Both the position numbers and the translations under genes were made by a program. The notes under the pieces are model-generated. The model did no database searches, was not told the origin of the DNA, and saw only the letters and a list, made by a program, of their open reading frames with translations. From positions 1-7,844 of the forward strand of contig JAHWJF010000076.1 of NCBI GenBank assembly GCA_019348515.1: DNA of 7,844 bases, in the 5' to 3' direction. Positions 1 through 5,936 of the stretch are shown here, piece by piece; positions within the stretch are counted from its first letter, which is position 1, and each line of letters opens with the position of its first letter. The DNA is from Chloroflexota bacterium (GTDB taxonomy: Bacteria > Chloroflexota > Chloroflexia > Thermomicrobiales > UBA6265).

Positions 1-187
1 CGCCGTTCATCCACGGCTCGACCACCCCGGCGGTGAAGGCGGTGGTGACGGCCGCGTCGACCGCGTTCCCACCCCGGCGCAGGACCTCCGTGCCCGCGGC
101 GGTGGCCTGGGCTGTCTTGGCGGCGACCATCCCGCCGCGGCCGCGCGCTTCCAGCCGGTTGACCTGCCACTCCGTCTCCACAGGCAT
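1..187 (-). CDS. Gamma-glutamyltransferase, N-terminal fragment (cut by left edge)
   Basis: This is the first 62 codons of a gamma-glutamyltransferase/acylase-type Ntn hydrolase, read leftwards from ATG at 187; the rest lies outside the window. The family removes or transfers the gamma-glutamyl group of glutathione and related amides, and some members act as acylases. The translated stretch shows the family's N-terminal signature: GMVAAKTAQATAAG at residues 19-32, the hallmark RRGGNAVDAAV at 37-47, then VVEPWMNG at 55-62, matching the usual G-V-A-A...A..AG...L..GGNAvDAAVA...VveP..nG pattern. The start is supported by AGGGG seven bases upstream. The N-terminus (MPVETEWQVNRLEAR) is not a signal peptide, which suggests a cytoplasmic enzyme, unlike many periplasmic or secreted homologues. 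The autoprocessing threonine would be much further downstream and cannot be checked. Transferase and hydrolase roles cannot be separated from this fragment. Confidence 0.88.
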   Translation of the reverse strand, partial: MPVETEWQVNRLEARGRGGMVAAKTAQATAAGTEVLRRGGNAVDAAVTTAFTAGVVEPWMNG

Positions 188-228
188 CCTTCGTCCCCTA
201 TCTCGTGCCCCCCGACAATCGTTCGCCG

Positions 229-257
229 ATCATAGACGACCCGCGCCCGGAGCTAAA
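229..257 (-). promoter_or_regulatory. Candidate promoter of the gamma-glutamyltransferase gene
   Basis: Read on the minus strand, TTTAGC (252-257) and TATGAT (229-234) are separated by 17 bases. The -10 box matches TATAAT at five of six positions; the -35 box is weak. Transcription would start near 222, giving a leader of about 35 nt before the ATG at 187. This is inferred from pattern only. Confidence 0.45.
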
Positions 258-274
258 CGAAGTAAAAATGGGTA

Positions 275-303
275 TTGACAACGAGGCACGGAAGGTGTAC
301 GTT
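275..303 (+). promoter_or_regulatory. Promoter-like site facing right in the non-coding gap
   Basis: A perfect TTGACA (275-280) is followed after exactly 17 bases by TACGTT (298-303), which matches the -10 consensus at only three positions. No convincing rightward gene follows. A transcript starting near 310 would reach the inverted repeat at 354-404 and the short T-run at 399-402 after about 90 nt, so this could drive a small RNA. It may equally be a chance match. Confidence 0.25.
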
Positions 304-353
304 CACTACAAGCCAAACGCGAACGGAACCCAGTTCCCGACGCGGATGGTGGA

Positions 354-404
354 GCAAACGCCGACGAGGCTCGCGCGCAAGCGCCGGACTTGTCGGCGTT
401 TTGC
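354..404. repeat. Imperfect inverted repeat / terminator-like structure
   Basis: GCAAACGCCGAC (354-365) pairs with GTCGGCGTTTTGC (392-404), giving 12 base pairs with one bulged T. The loop contains a competing 5-bp hairpin: CGCCG (382-386) with CGGCG (394-398), extended by AAG/TTT-type pairs and followed by TTTT on the plus strand. On the minus strand the large stem lies about 39 nt beyond the stop codon of the 71-residue gene and could form the 3' end of its mRNA, although the trailing T-run there is short (TTT). On the plus strand the small hairpin with TTTT resembles a weak intrinsic terminator. The structure is seen directly; its role is inferred. Confidence 0.5.
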
Positions 405-442
405 TGTCTTCGCTACCTCGAACCCCAGGGACGAGCAAACGA

Positions 443-658
443 TTAGCTCGATGCTCCTGGGTCATCTGGGACAGCGGTAGGATCGAGGGGGTTTGGGATC
501 GGCTCGATGAAGAAATTCTCCAGATCGTCCTCGTCGAGCACCTCGTCGACGTCGACTGCACGGTCTATGGTGTTCCACGTCGAGTGTCGATCGGGATCCA
601 GCGCGGCGTCTCCCGGGTCCCCAAGATCGCTGGCATCTGATCTGTTCGGGTCGGTCAT
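443..658 (-). CDS. Small, highly acidic protein of unknown function (71 aa)
   Basis: I do not recognise this protein. It has 71 residues, of which about 20 are Asp or Glu and only three are Arg, with no Lys and no Cys. Prolines cluster near the C-terminus (EPIPNPLDP at residues 52-60). The middle (VDVDEVLDEDDLENFF, 35-50) is the most acidic and could form a short amphipathic helix; the rest looks disordered. There is no signal peptide or membrane segment. The start at 658 is chosen because GGAGGAGG lies five bases upstream. A longer reading from 739 adds 27 residues that cover palindromic DNA and lack a comparable site. Codons prefer G or C in the third position like the neighbouring genes, supporting a real gene. 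It is divergent from the carboxyltransferase operon, with 240 nt between the two starts. An acidic adaptor or DNA-mimic role is conceivable but nothing here shows it. Confidence 0.62.
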   Translation of the reverse strand: MTDPNRSDASDLGDPGDAALDPDRHSTWNTIDRAVDVDEVLDEDDLENFFIEPIPNPLDPTAVPDDPGASS

Positions 659-663
659 GGCAT

Positions 664-671
664 CCTCCTCC
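664..671 (-). promoter_or_regulatory. Shine-Dalgarno site that fixes the start of the 71-aa gene
   Basis: On the minus strand GGAGGAGG ends five bases before the ATG at 658. It is one of the strongest ribosome-binding sites in the window and is the main reason to believe both the small gene and this particular start. Confidence 0.7.
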
Positions 672-685
672 ACATCGACTCTCGG

Positions 686-701
686 ACGTGCACATGCACG
701 T
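686..701. repeat. Operator-like palindrome upstream of the 71-aa gene
   Basis: ACGTGCA (686-692) and TGCACGT (695-701) form a perfect inverted repeat around a two-base centre. It ends about 28 bases before the start codon at 658. A compact perfect dyad of this size near a start is typical of a repressor site or of an RNA hairpin in the leader; the sequence does not decide which. Confidence 0.45.
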
Positions 702-718
702 GTACTTGCAGAATCGAT

Positions 719-778
719 GCCGGTGAGCCGGCCCGCCATGGCGGGACCCCTCCGACCCGATAGTTCCTGCCGGGTCCC
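719..778. repeat. Cluster of palindromes in the divergent control region
   Basis: Three further dyads lie side by side. GCCGG-TGAG-CCGGC occupies 719-732. A perfect 14-bp palindrome CCCGCCATGGCGGG occupies 732-745. GGGACCC (743-749) pairs with GGGTCCC (772-778) across a 22-base loop. They overlap or abut, so they cannot all form at once in RNA and could switch. They would lie in the leader of the minus-strand gene if its promoter is at 760-788, and upstream of the operon promoter at 813-841. Confidence 0.45.
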
Positions 779-788
779 TCCCTCTCAA
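760..788 (-). promoter_or_regulatory. Weak candidate promoter for the 71-aa gene
   Basis: On the minus strand TTGAGA (783-788; five of six matches to the -35 consensus) is followed after 17 bases by AACTAT (760-765; three of six). A start near 753 would give a leader of about 95 nt containing most of the palindromes. This is the best match found between 660 and 830 on this strand, but it is weak. Confidence 0.28.
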
Positions 789-812
789 ACACCCTTTTGA
801 AGACCAACGTGA

Positions 813-841
813 TTGACGGCGGCGCGGGGGGTGCGTAGGAT
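813..841 (+). promoter_or_regulatory. Promoter of the carboxyltransferase-nitrilase-homoserine dehydrogenase operon
   Basis: TTGACG (813-818) and TAGGAT (836-841) are spaced by exactly 17 bases and match the sigma-70-type consensus at five and four positions. Transcription would begin near A848, giving a leader of about 51 nt. The -10 region reads TGCGTAGGATGC. The other good plus-strand promoter, at 6593-6620, has TGCGTAGTCTGC in the same place. Confidence 0.65.
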
Positions 842-872
842 GCCCCGACAAGGACGACGGGCGGATCTGCCG

Positions 873-892
873 CTCGCCACCTAGCGAGGGGG
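873..892 (+). promoter_or_regulatory. Ribosome-binding site of the carboxyltransferase gene, partly inside a hairpin
   Basis: GAGGGGG (886-892) sits six bases before the ATG at 899. Its first bases are also part of GCGAG (884-888), which pairs with CTCGC (873-877) across a six-base loop. The stem would hide only the edge of the site, so any effect on translation is speculative. The site itself supports the chosen start. Confidence 0.5.
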
Positions 893-898
893 CGCTCC

Positions 899-2917
899 AT
901 GGTTCACGATTCGGGCCCCCGCGACCCAAACTTCGCGGCTGAGGCCCTTGCACTTGCACGCGCTGGCATCACGCCTGAGCTTGCGGCTGTCTTCAGTGAT
1001 GAGTCGTTAGCATGCCCGACCTGCGGAGTCGACCTTTCCGGCACGGACGGGTTCGAGACATTCAGGGTCTGCCCTGGTTGTCATCGCCACTTCCCGATCC
1101 CGGCGCGCGAGCGCTTACGGCTGCTCGTCGACCAGGAGAGTTTCCGCGAGACGAATGCAGCCCTCGTCTCGCTCGACCCCCTTGTCTTCCGCGATCTGCT
1201 GCCGGTGCCCGACCGTCTCGCGGAGGTGGCCGAGCGGTTTAGCGGAGCCGGTGGAGGAGTTAGCGAGGCGGTACTCACGGGTAACGGGCTCATTGCCGGC
1301 CGCGAGGTCGTGCTGGTGGTCCTCGACCATGCGTTTCTCGGCGCGTGCATTGGTCCGGTCGCCGGAGAGAAGATCCTGCTCGCCATGGAGGCAGCGGCCC
1401 ATCGCCGCCTTCCCCTGGTCGCCATCTGCACCGCCGGCGGCGCGCGGACGCAGGAGGGGTTGCTCGGATTGATCCAGGGGCCAAAGATCGCCGCCACCGC
1501 GGCGCGTCTTCACCGTGCCGGGGTTCCGTTTGTCAGCGTGCTGGCGCATCCCGCAACAGGCGCCGCCTGGGCGGCCCTGGCGAACCAGGCCGACATCATT
1601 CTCGCTGAGCCGGGGGCCAGGATCGGGCCCGGTGGCCGGCAGGCGGGCGTGGAGACCGCCAAGTCAGCCGAAGACCTGCTGGCGCACGGCATGCTCGACG
1701 GGATCGTCGACCGCACCCGCCTCCGCGAGACGCTGGCGATGATCCTCGCGTTGTTCGCTGACCGGGGCAAGTACCGGCCCGCGACAATGGGAGATGCCCC
1801 TGCGTGGTCTTCCGGGTTCACCGTTGGCGAACCGACGAGCGCGCGGCGCCGGGTTGCCGGCTGGCAAGAGGCAGGGCTGGCGCGCCATCCCGAGCGTCCG
1901 AGTGCCCGTGATTACCTCGGCCGTCTCGCCACGGAGTGGATCGAGCTCCATGGTGACCGCGCCGGGTGCGATGACCCCGCGGCAATCGCCGGGCTCGGCC
2001 GCATAGCCGGGATCCCGGCGGTGATCGTTGCCGGCGAGCGGGGCCAACCCGCGAGGGCCGGGACATTCCGTAAGGCGGAGCGGGTACTGCGATTGGCCGG
2101 GCATCTCGAGCTGCCGGTCGTGACCCTTGTTGACACGCCGGGGGTCGATGCTGAGCCTGACAGCGATCCTGCCCAGACGACCGCCGCGCTGGCCGGGCTG
2201 ATCGGCCTCACCGGTTTCCTCCCCGTGCCGGTCGTGTCGGTGGTGATCGGCGAGGCCGCCGGCGCCGCCGGTGTCGCCCTCGGTATCGGGGACCGTATCC
2301 TGATGCAGGAGCATGCCGTCTACACCGTCGGTGGCGCGGCGGGAACCGACCGCCGTGCGGCGGAGCCGCTCGCCGCTTCTCGCACACTGACGGCGCCGGA
2401 ATGTGAGCGTCTCGGCGTCGCCGATGGCATCATCCCGGAACCAGTCCCCGCGGCGCACGCCGATCCGGACGCCGCCGCGCGCGCACTGGGCGCGGCGATT
2501 GCGGCGGCACTGGCCGATCTGGCGGGCATCGGGCCACGGCGTCTCCTCGACGACCGCGCCGCGAAGCTGCGCACCCTCGGTCAGACGACGCCCGAGGGAC
2601 GGGAGGCCGCCCGCCGCGAGGTCCGCGAGCTTCAGGAGCTGCAGCGTACGCTGGCTCGCTCGCTTGGCGACCTGCGCGAGCGGCTCGAGGAGCATGGTCT
2701 GCCCAGAAATCTCCATTTGCCGCAGCTTCCAGCCCCGGTGCGGGGCCGGGTGCATTTCGACACCTCGGCGCTGCCCGCCGTCGATTGGGCGCGCGCGGAA
2801 TTGGTCGACCGCGCGGTGCGTCTCTCCGCGTGGCGTCGTCACGGCGAGCCGCCTGCGATAGACCCGGATCTTACCCCGGCCACTCCCGGCGAGAAGCGGA
2901 ACGGGGAGACGACATGA
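899..2917 (+). CDS. Fused AccD-AccA-type carboxyltransferase homologue (divergent)
   Basis: This 672-residue protein joins both halves of a bacterial acetyl-CoA carboxylase carboxyltransferase, the enzyme that moves carboxyl from carboxybiotin to acyl-CoA. Residues 39-61 form the AccD zinc ribbon (C39, C42, C58, C61; CX2C-X15-CX2C). The AccD-like crotonase fold follows to about 290, with GEK at 156-158 and TAGGARTQEG at 178-187. The AccA-like half starts near LARHPERP (327-334) and contains FRKAERVLRLA (390-400), LVDTPG (410-415), VIGEAAGAAG (449-458) and EHAVYTV (471-477). Residues 564-600 look like a charged coiled coil. Several family motifs are altered: the AccA SVISPEG-type segment is replaced by VGGAAGTDR, and the AccD GFAGPRVIEQT region is shortened to GPGGRQAGVET. 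It may therefore be a specialised paralogue acting on another acyl-CoA, or a weak enzyme. It is the first gene of its operon, and its stop overlaps the next start (ATGA). No biotin carboxylase or carrier gene is visible. Confidence 0.85.
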   Translation: MVHDSGPRDPNFAAEALALARAGITPELAAVFSDESLACPTCGVDLSGTDGFETFRVCPGCHRHFPIPARERLRLLVDQESFRETNAALVSLDPLVFRDLLPVPDRLAEVAERFSGAGGGVSEAVLTGNGLIAGREVVLVVLDHAFLGACIGPVAGEKILLAMEAAAHRRLPLVAICTAGGARTQEGLLGLIQGPKIAATAARLHRAGVPFVSVLAHPATGAAWAALANQADIILAEPGARIGPGGRQAGVETAKSAEDLLAHGMLDGIVDRTRLRETLAMILALFADRGKYRPATMGDAPAWSSGFTVGEPTSARRRVAGWQEAGLARHPERPSARDYLGRLATEWIELHGDRAGCDDPAAIAGLGRIAGIPAVIVAGERGQPARAGTFRKAERVLRLAGHLELPVVTLVDTPGVDAEPDSDPAQTTAALAGLIGLTGFLPVPVVSVVIGEAAGAAGVALGIGDRILMQEHAVYTVGGAAGTDRRAAEPLAASRTLTAPECERLGVADGIIPEPVPAAHADPDAAARALGAAIAAALADLAGIGPRRLLDDRAAKLRTLGQTTPEGREAARREVRELQELQRTLARSLGDLRERLEEHGLPRNLHLPQLPAPVRGRVHFDTSALPAVDWARAELVDRAVRLSAWRRHGEPPAIDPDLTPATPGEKRNGETT

Positions 2918-4755
2918 CGCTGCCGGGCGCGGATGGCGCTCCGAACCCATACCGGGTGGCGGCGATCCAGTTTGAGCCGACGCTTTTCAGCAAGGCCGCG
3001 AACCTGGAGGCGCTGCTGCGGCTCGCGGAGGAGGCGGCGGCTGGCGGCGCCAGGCTGATCGTCACGCCGGAGATGGCGACCACCGCCTACTGCTGGGCCA
3101 CCCGTGAGGAGATCGCGAGCGACGTCGAGCCCGTACCAGGGCCGACCACGGAGCGCTTCGCCGAGATCGCCGCCCGTCACGACTGCTGGATCGTGGTTGG
3201 TCTAGCTGAGGTCGATGCGGAGACCGGCGTCTATTACAACAGTGCCGTCCTCATCGGTCCCGAGGGGCCGGCCGGGCTCTACCGCAAGACCCACGCGTAT
3301 ATCTCCGAGCCAAAGTGGGCCAAGGACGGCGATCTCGGTCTGCCGGTCTTCGAAACCCCTCTCGGCCGCATCGCGCTGACGATCTGCATGGACGCCTGCT
3401 ATCCGGAGACGGCGCGCGTCCCGGCGCTGGCGGGCGCCGACGTGATCTGCTTCCCGACCAACTGGCTCTCAGAGAAAAGCCCCTCGCCGAGCTGGATGGT
3501 GCGCGCGGCCGAGAACGGCGTCTACGTCATCGCCGCCAACCGCTATGGTCTGGAGCGCGGGGTGCAGTTCTCCGGGGGATCAGCCGTGATCGACCCGGAT
3601 GGGTCCGTGCAAAGCGTCCTCGACGCCGGCGACGGGATCGTGTGGGGGTGGCTTGACCCGGCCCGCGTTCGCGACAAGCGACCAGTTCCGGGGAGCCCGG
3701 AAGATCTCCTCGCCGACCGCCGTCCGGATGCCTACGGCGCAATGACGCTCAATACCTACCTCTGGAATCCGCAAGCGTTCCACGGGCTGTACGGCATCCG
3801 TCCCCTGCCTGAGGAGCGGAGCTCGCGGGTGGCCGTCGTCCAGTTCGCGCCTGCCTCGGGAGACGTCAGCGGCAATCTCGAGCGCATCACGCGCGAAGTT
3901 GCCTCCCTCTCGGGAATCGATCTCGCCGTGTTCCCCGAGTTGACGGTTACCGGACAGGTCACCGATCGCGAGATGGCGGAGCGGGTGGCCGAATCAATTC
4001 CTGGTTCCAGTACGGAGCGGCTGTGCGAGATCGCCGGCTCCAGCGGGACGTATCTCGTCATCGGGATGATCGAGCGGGATGCCGGGAGTGAACGGCTCTA
4101 CAACAGCGCTGTCCTGATTGGCCCGCAAGGGGTCGTCGGGACGTACCGCAAGCTGCACCTGGCGGGGGAGGACCGGTGCTGGGCAACGCCGGGCGATCTC
4201 GGTCTGCCGACCTTCGATATTCCGCCCGGACGGGTCGGCATGCTGATCGGGTACGACGCGCTCTTCCCGGAGGCGGCCAGATCGCTGGCGCTCGACGCCG
4301 CCGACATCATCGCCTGCCCATCGCTGCTCTCCTGGCCGCCGGTGCTCGCATACGGTGAGACTGCCATCCCGATGCCGCGGTTTGTCGACGCGGGTCCGAC
4401 TGAGGAGCACTACCATCTCTGGCGGGAGCGCGAGCGGGAAAACAACGCCCACGTGCTCTTCGCCAACGGCGCAGCCCCGTGGATGGGGTGGAGTGGGTGC
4501 TTCGCCGCCGTGCTGGAGGACGAGCCGCGCCGGGAATCGTTCGTGCGGGGTGACGGCGCGGGGACGGCAACGCTGGAGATCGACACGCAGGGAGTGACGC
4601 GTACCAAGGATCTGGTCCGGATGCGCATCCCGATCTGGTACGACGCCCTGCAGGCCCCGCCTGAGACGGCGGCGCGGATAGCGCGGGAGCGCGGGGCACG
4701 AGCGGAGGCATGGTTGACCCCGGTGGGAGTGACGGTGATTTCCGGGGTGGGGTGA
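2914..4755 (+). CDS. Tandem two-domain nitrilase-family amidohydrolase; second domain lacks the catalytic Cys
   Basis: This 613-residue protein consists of two carbon-nitrogen hydrolase (nitrilase superfamily) domains, about twice the usual 270-300 residues. Domain 1 (about 14-255) has the complete triad: E53 in TPE, K125 in YRK and C158 in TICMD, with PTNW at 181-184. Domain 2 (about 304-575) aligns closely. Residues 107-178 and 395-466 are the same length and roughly half identical by eye. E342 and K413 are kept, but the nucleophile position is G446 (LIGYD; GGG codon at 4249-4251), so domain 2 should be catalytically dead. The family hydrolyses amides, nitriles or N-carbamoyl groups; the substrate is unknown. 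There is no signal peptide, so it is probably cytoplasmic. The start at 2914 overlaps the previous stop by 4 nt and has GGGGAG five bases upstream, implying translational coupling. An in-frame ATG at 2785 lies inside the upstream gene and is unlikely to be used. Confidence 0.88.
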   Translation: MTLPGADGAPNPYRVAAIQFEPTLFSKAANLEALLRLAEEAAAGGARLIVTPEMATTAYCWATREEIASDVEPVPGPTTERFAEIAARHDCWIVVGLAEVDAETGVYYNSAVLIGPEGPAGLYRKTHAYISEPKWAKDGDLGLPVFETPLGRIALTICMDACYPETARVPALAGADVICFPTNWLSEKSPSPSWMVRAAENGVYVIAANRYGLERGVQFSGGSAVIDPDGSVQSVLDAGDGIVWGWLDPARVRDKRPVPGSPEDLLADRRPDAYGAMTLNTYLWNPQAFHGLYGIRPLPEERSSRVAVVQFAPASGDVSGNLERITREVASLSGIDLAVFPELTVTGQVTDREMAERVAESIPGSSTERLCEIAGSSGTYLVIGMIERDAGSERLYNSAVLIGPQGVVGTYRKLHLAGEDRCWATPGDLGLPTFDIPPGRVGMLIGYDALFPEAARSLALDAADIIACPSLLSWPPVLAYGETAIPMPRFVDAGPTEEHYHLWRERERENNAHVLFANGAAPWMGWSGCFAAVLEDEPRRESFVRGDGAGTATLEIDTQGVTRTKDLVRMRIPIWYDALQAPPETAARIARERGARAEAWLTPVGVTVISGVG

Positions 4756-4783
4756 TCTACCAGGCGAGCAAGAGGGAGAGCGG

Positions 4784-5902
4784 GTGTCACGGGTCACGGC
4801 GGTGCAAGTCGGGATGGGAACGGTCGGCGGGGAGACGATCGAGCAGATCATCGCCAACCGCGACCGCTGGTGGGCCGATCACGGACTCGACATCCGCATC
4901 GGCGCGGTGATCGGACTCGGCGGCGCGCTCGTCACCCGGGAACCGGATGGTCTTGCCGACGAGCTGCTCCATGGTCTGGTGCACGCGCGCCGCGCCGGGC
5001 AGGCGCTACGCGAGGCCGCGGCCGGGCGTGAGCTGGTCGAGGCGCCGGAAGCGATCGCCATGCTGATCAACGAGGGGCCGGTGATCGTCATGGATGCCGC
5101 GGCCGGCGACGAGACCGCGCCGCTCGATGCCCGCGCCCTCGCTTCCGGGGCGGGGGTGGTCCTGTCGAACAAGGCGCCCCTGGCGCTGCCACTGGACAAC
5201 CCGCTGGCGGCCGAGATGTGGGCCACCGCGGGGCCGCGCGGACATCTCCGCTACGAGGCGACGTGCGGCGCGGGGCTGCCGGTGATCTCGACCCTGCGCA
5301 CCCTGCTTGACACCGGCGACGAGCCAGCCGAGATCGTCGGTGCCCTCTCCGGGACCCTCGGCGCCATCTTCACCGACCTCGGCAATGGCGGCAGCTTCTC
5401 GGAGGCGGTCCGCTCGGCTAAGGCGAACGGTTTCACCGAACCCGATCCCCGTGACGACCTGAGCGGGCTCGACGTGGCGCGCAAGGCGCTGATCCTGGCG
5501 CGGACCATCGGGCGGCGGGTGAACCTCGATGAGATCGCGGTTGAGAATCTGGTGCCGGAGGCACTGCAGACCATCAGCGTGCCGGAGTTCCTCGATCGAA
5601 TAGACGAGCTCGACGCGGAGTGGGCACGGCGCGCGGACGCGGCGCGGGCAGCCGGGGCGACGCTGAAATACGTCGCCACTGTCCCCGCCCAGGGGCCAAT
5701 CGCCGTCGGGGTGCGAGAGGTTTCAGCCAGCAGCCTGCTCGGCGCATTACAGGGTCCGGAGAACATTGTCGTCATCCGCACCGCTCGCTACAGCGCGAAC
5801 CCGCTCACCATCGTCGGCCCCGGCGCGGGCGCGGCGGTCACCGCTGCCGGGATGACGGGCGACCTGCTTGCCCTCGGGTCGCTGCTGACGAGACGAGGGT
5901 GA
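4784..5902 (+). CDS. Homoserine dehydrogenase, single-domain
   Basis: This 372-residue enzyme would interconvert aspartate semialdehyde and homoserine with NAD(P)H, the branch point to threonine, methionine and isoleucine. The Rossmann loop is VGMGTVGG (9-16). SNKAP (128-132) carries the conserved Asn-Lys. YEATCGAGLPVISTL (157-171) and ALSGTLGAIF (187-196) form the substrate side. TEPDPRDDLSGLDVARK (218-234) holds the conserved acidic residues and catalytic D230/K234 pair, and GPGAGAAVTAAG (345-356) closes the nucleotide site. The EPDPRDDLSG-DVARK wording resembles the dehydrogenase half of fused ThrA-type enzymes. Here there is no aspartokinase and no C-terminal ACT domain, so threonine feedback is not expected. 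Translation starts at GTG 4784, with AGGGAG five bases upstream. It follows the nitrilase gene by 28 nt and is the last gene of the operon. Homoserine dehydrogenase identity is firm; a substrate other than aspartate semialdehyde cannot be excluded. Confidence 0.9.
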   Translation: MSRVTAVQVGMGTVGGETIEQIIANRDRWWADHGLDIRIGAVIGLGGALVTREPDGLADELLHGLVHARRAGQALREAAAGRELVEAPEAIAMLINEGPVIVMDAAAGDETAPLDARALASGAGVVLSNKAPLALPLDNPLAAEMWATAGPRGHLRYEATCGAGLPVISTLRTLLDTGDEPAEIVGALSGTLGAIFTDLGNGGSFSEAVRSAKANGFTEPDPRDDLSGLDVARKALILARTIGRRVNLDEIAVENLVPEALQTISVPEFLDRIDELDAEWARRADAARAAGATLKYVATVPAQGPIAVGVREVSASSLLGALQGPENIVVIRTARYSANPLTIVGPGAGAAVTAAGMTGDLLALGSLLTRRG

Positions 5903-5936
5903 TGGGGTGACGGGTCATGGGTGATGGGTGGCGGGG
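5897..5936 (+). repeat. GGGTGAY heptamer array with G-quadruplex potential
   Basis: Six G-runs of three or four bases (5897, 5904, 5912, 5919, 5926 and 5933) are separated by four-base loops TGAT, TGAC, TCAT, TGAT and TGGC. This gives a period of seven to eight bases. The array overlaps the last codon and stop of the homoserine dehydrogenase gene, spans the 12-base gap, and covers the stop and last codons of the convergent DJ-1-family gene. Four or more G3 runs with short loops meet the usual quadruplex rule. It would form in the 3' end of the operon mRNA. No ordinary terminator hairpin is seen in this junction. Confidence 0.6.

Noticed and set aside
33..278. 81-codon open frame on the plus strand
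   Set aside because: It is opposite the gamma-glutamyltransferase N-terminus, whose GGNAVDAAV signature is unmistakable.
205..480. 91-codon open frame on the plus strand in the gap
   Set aside because: No ribosome-binding site, no domain, and codon use unlike the real genes. It crosses the inverted repeat at 354-404.
443..739. A longer form (98 aa) of the small acidic protein
   Set aside because: The added residues are basic and Cys-containing, unlike the acidic remainder. They run through the palindromes, and there is no ribosome-binding site comparable to GGAGGAGG before 658.
732..778. T-box-like or other known riboswitch in the palindromic leader
   Set aside because: GGGGTCCCGCC on the minus strand only loosely recalls the T-box GGGTGGNACCGCG word, and no specifier or antiterminator layout can be drawn. 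No other class was matched.
462..959. 165-codon open frame on the minus strand
   Set aside because: It runs through the divergent control region into the carboxyltransferase start and overlaps the better-supported 71-aa gene in another frame.
1664..2950. 428-codon open frame on the minus strand
   Set aside because: It lies wholly opposite the carboxyltransferase gene, its product is Arg/Gly-rich with no domain, and long antisense frames are usual at this GC content.
2785..4755. A longer nitrilase-like protein starting at ATG 2785 (656 aa)
   Set aside because: The extra 43 residues overlap the upstream gene by 133 nt and are Arg/Ser-rich out-of-frame sequence. ATG 2914 has a Shine-Dalgarno site and the ATGA overlap, and begins just before the conserved AAIQFEP strand.
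3994..4857. 287-codon open frame on the minus strand
   Set aside because: It is antisense to the second nitrilase domain and the dehydrogenase start, with low-complexity Arg/Pro/His content and no recognisable motif.
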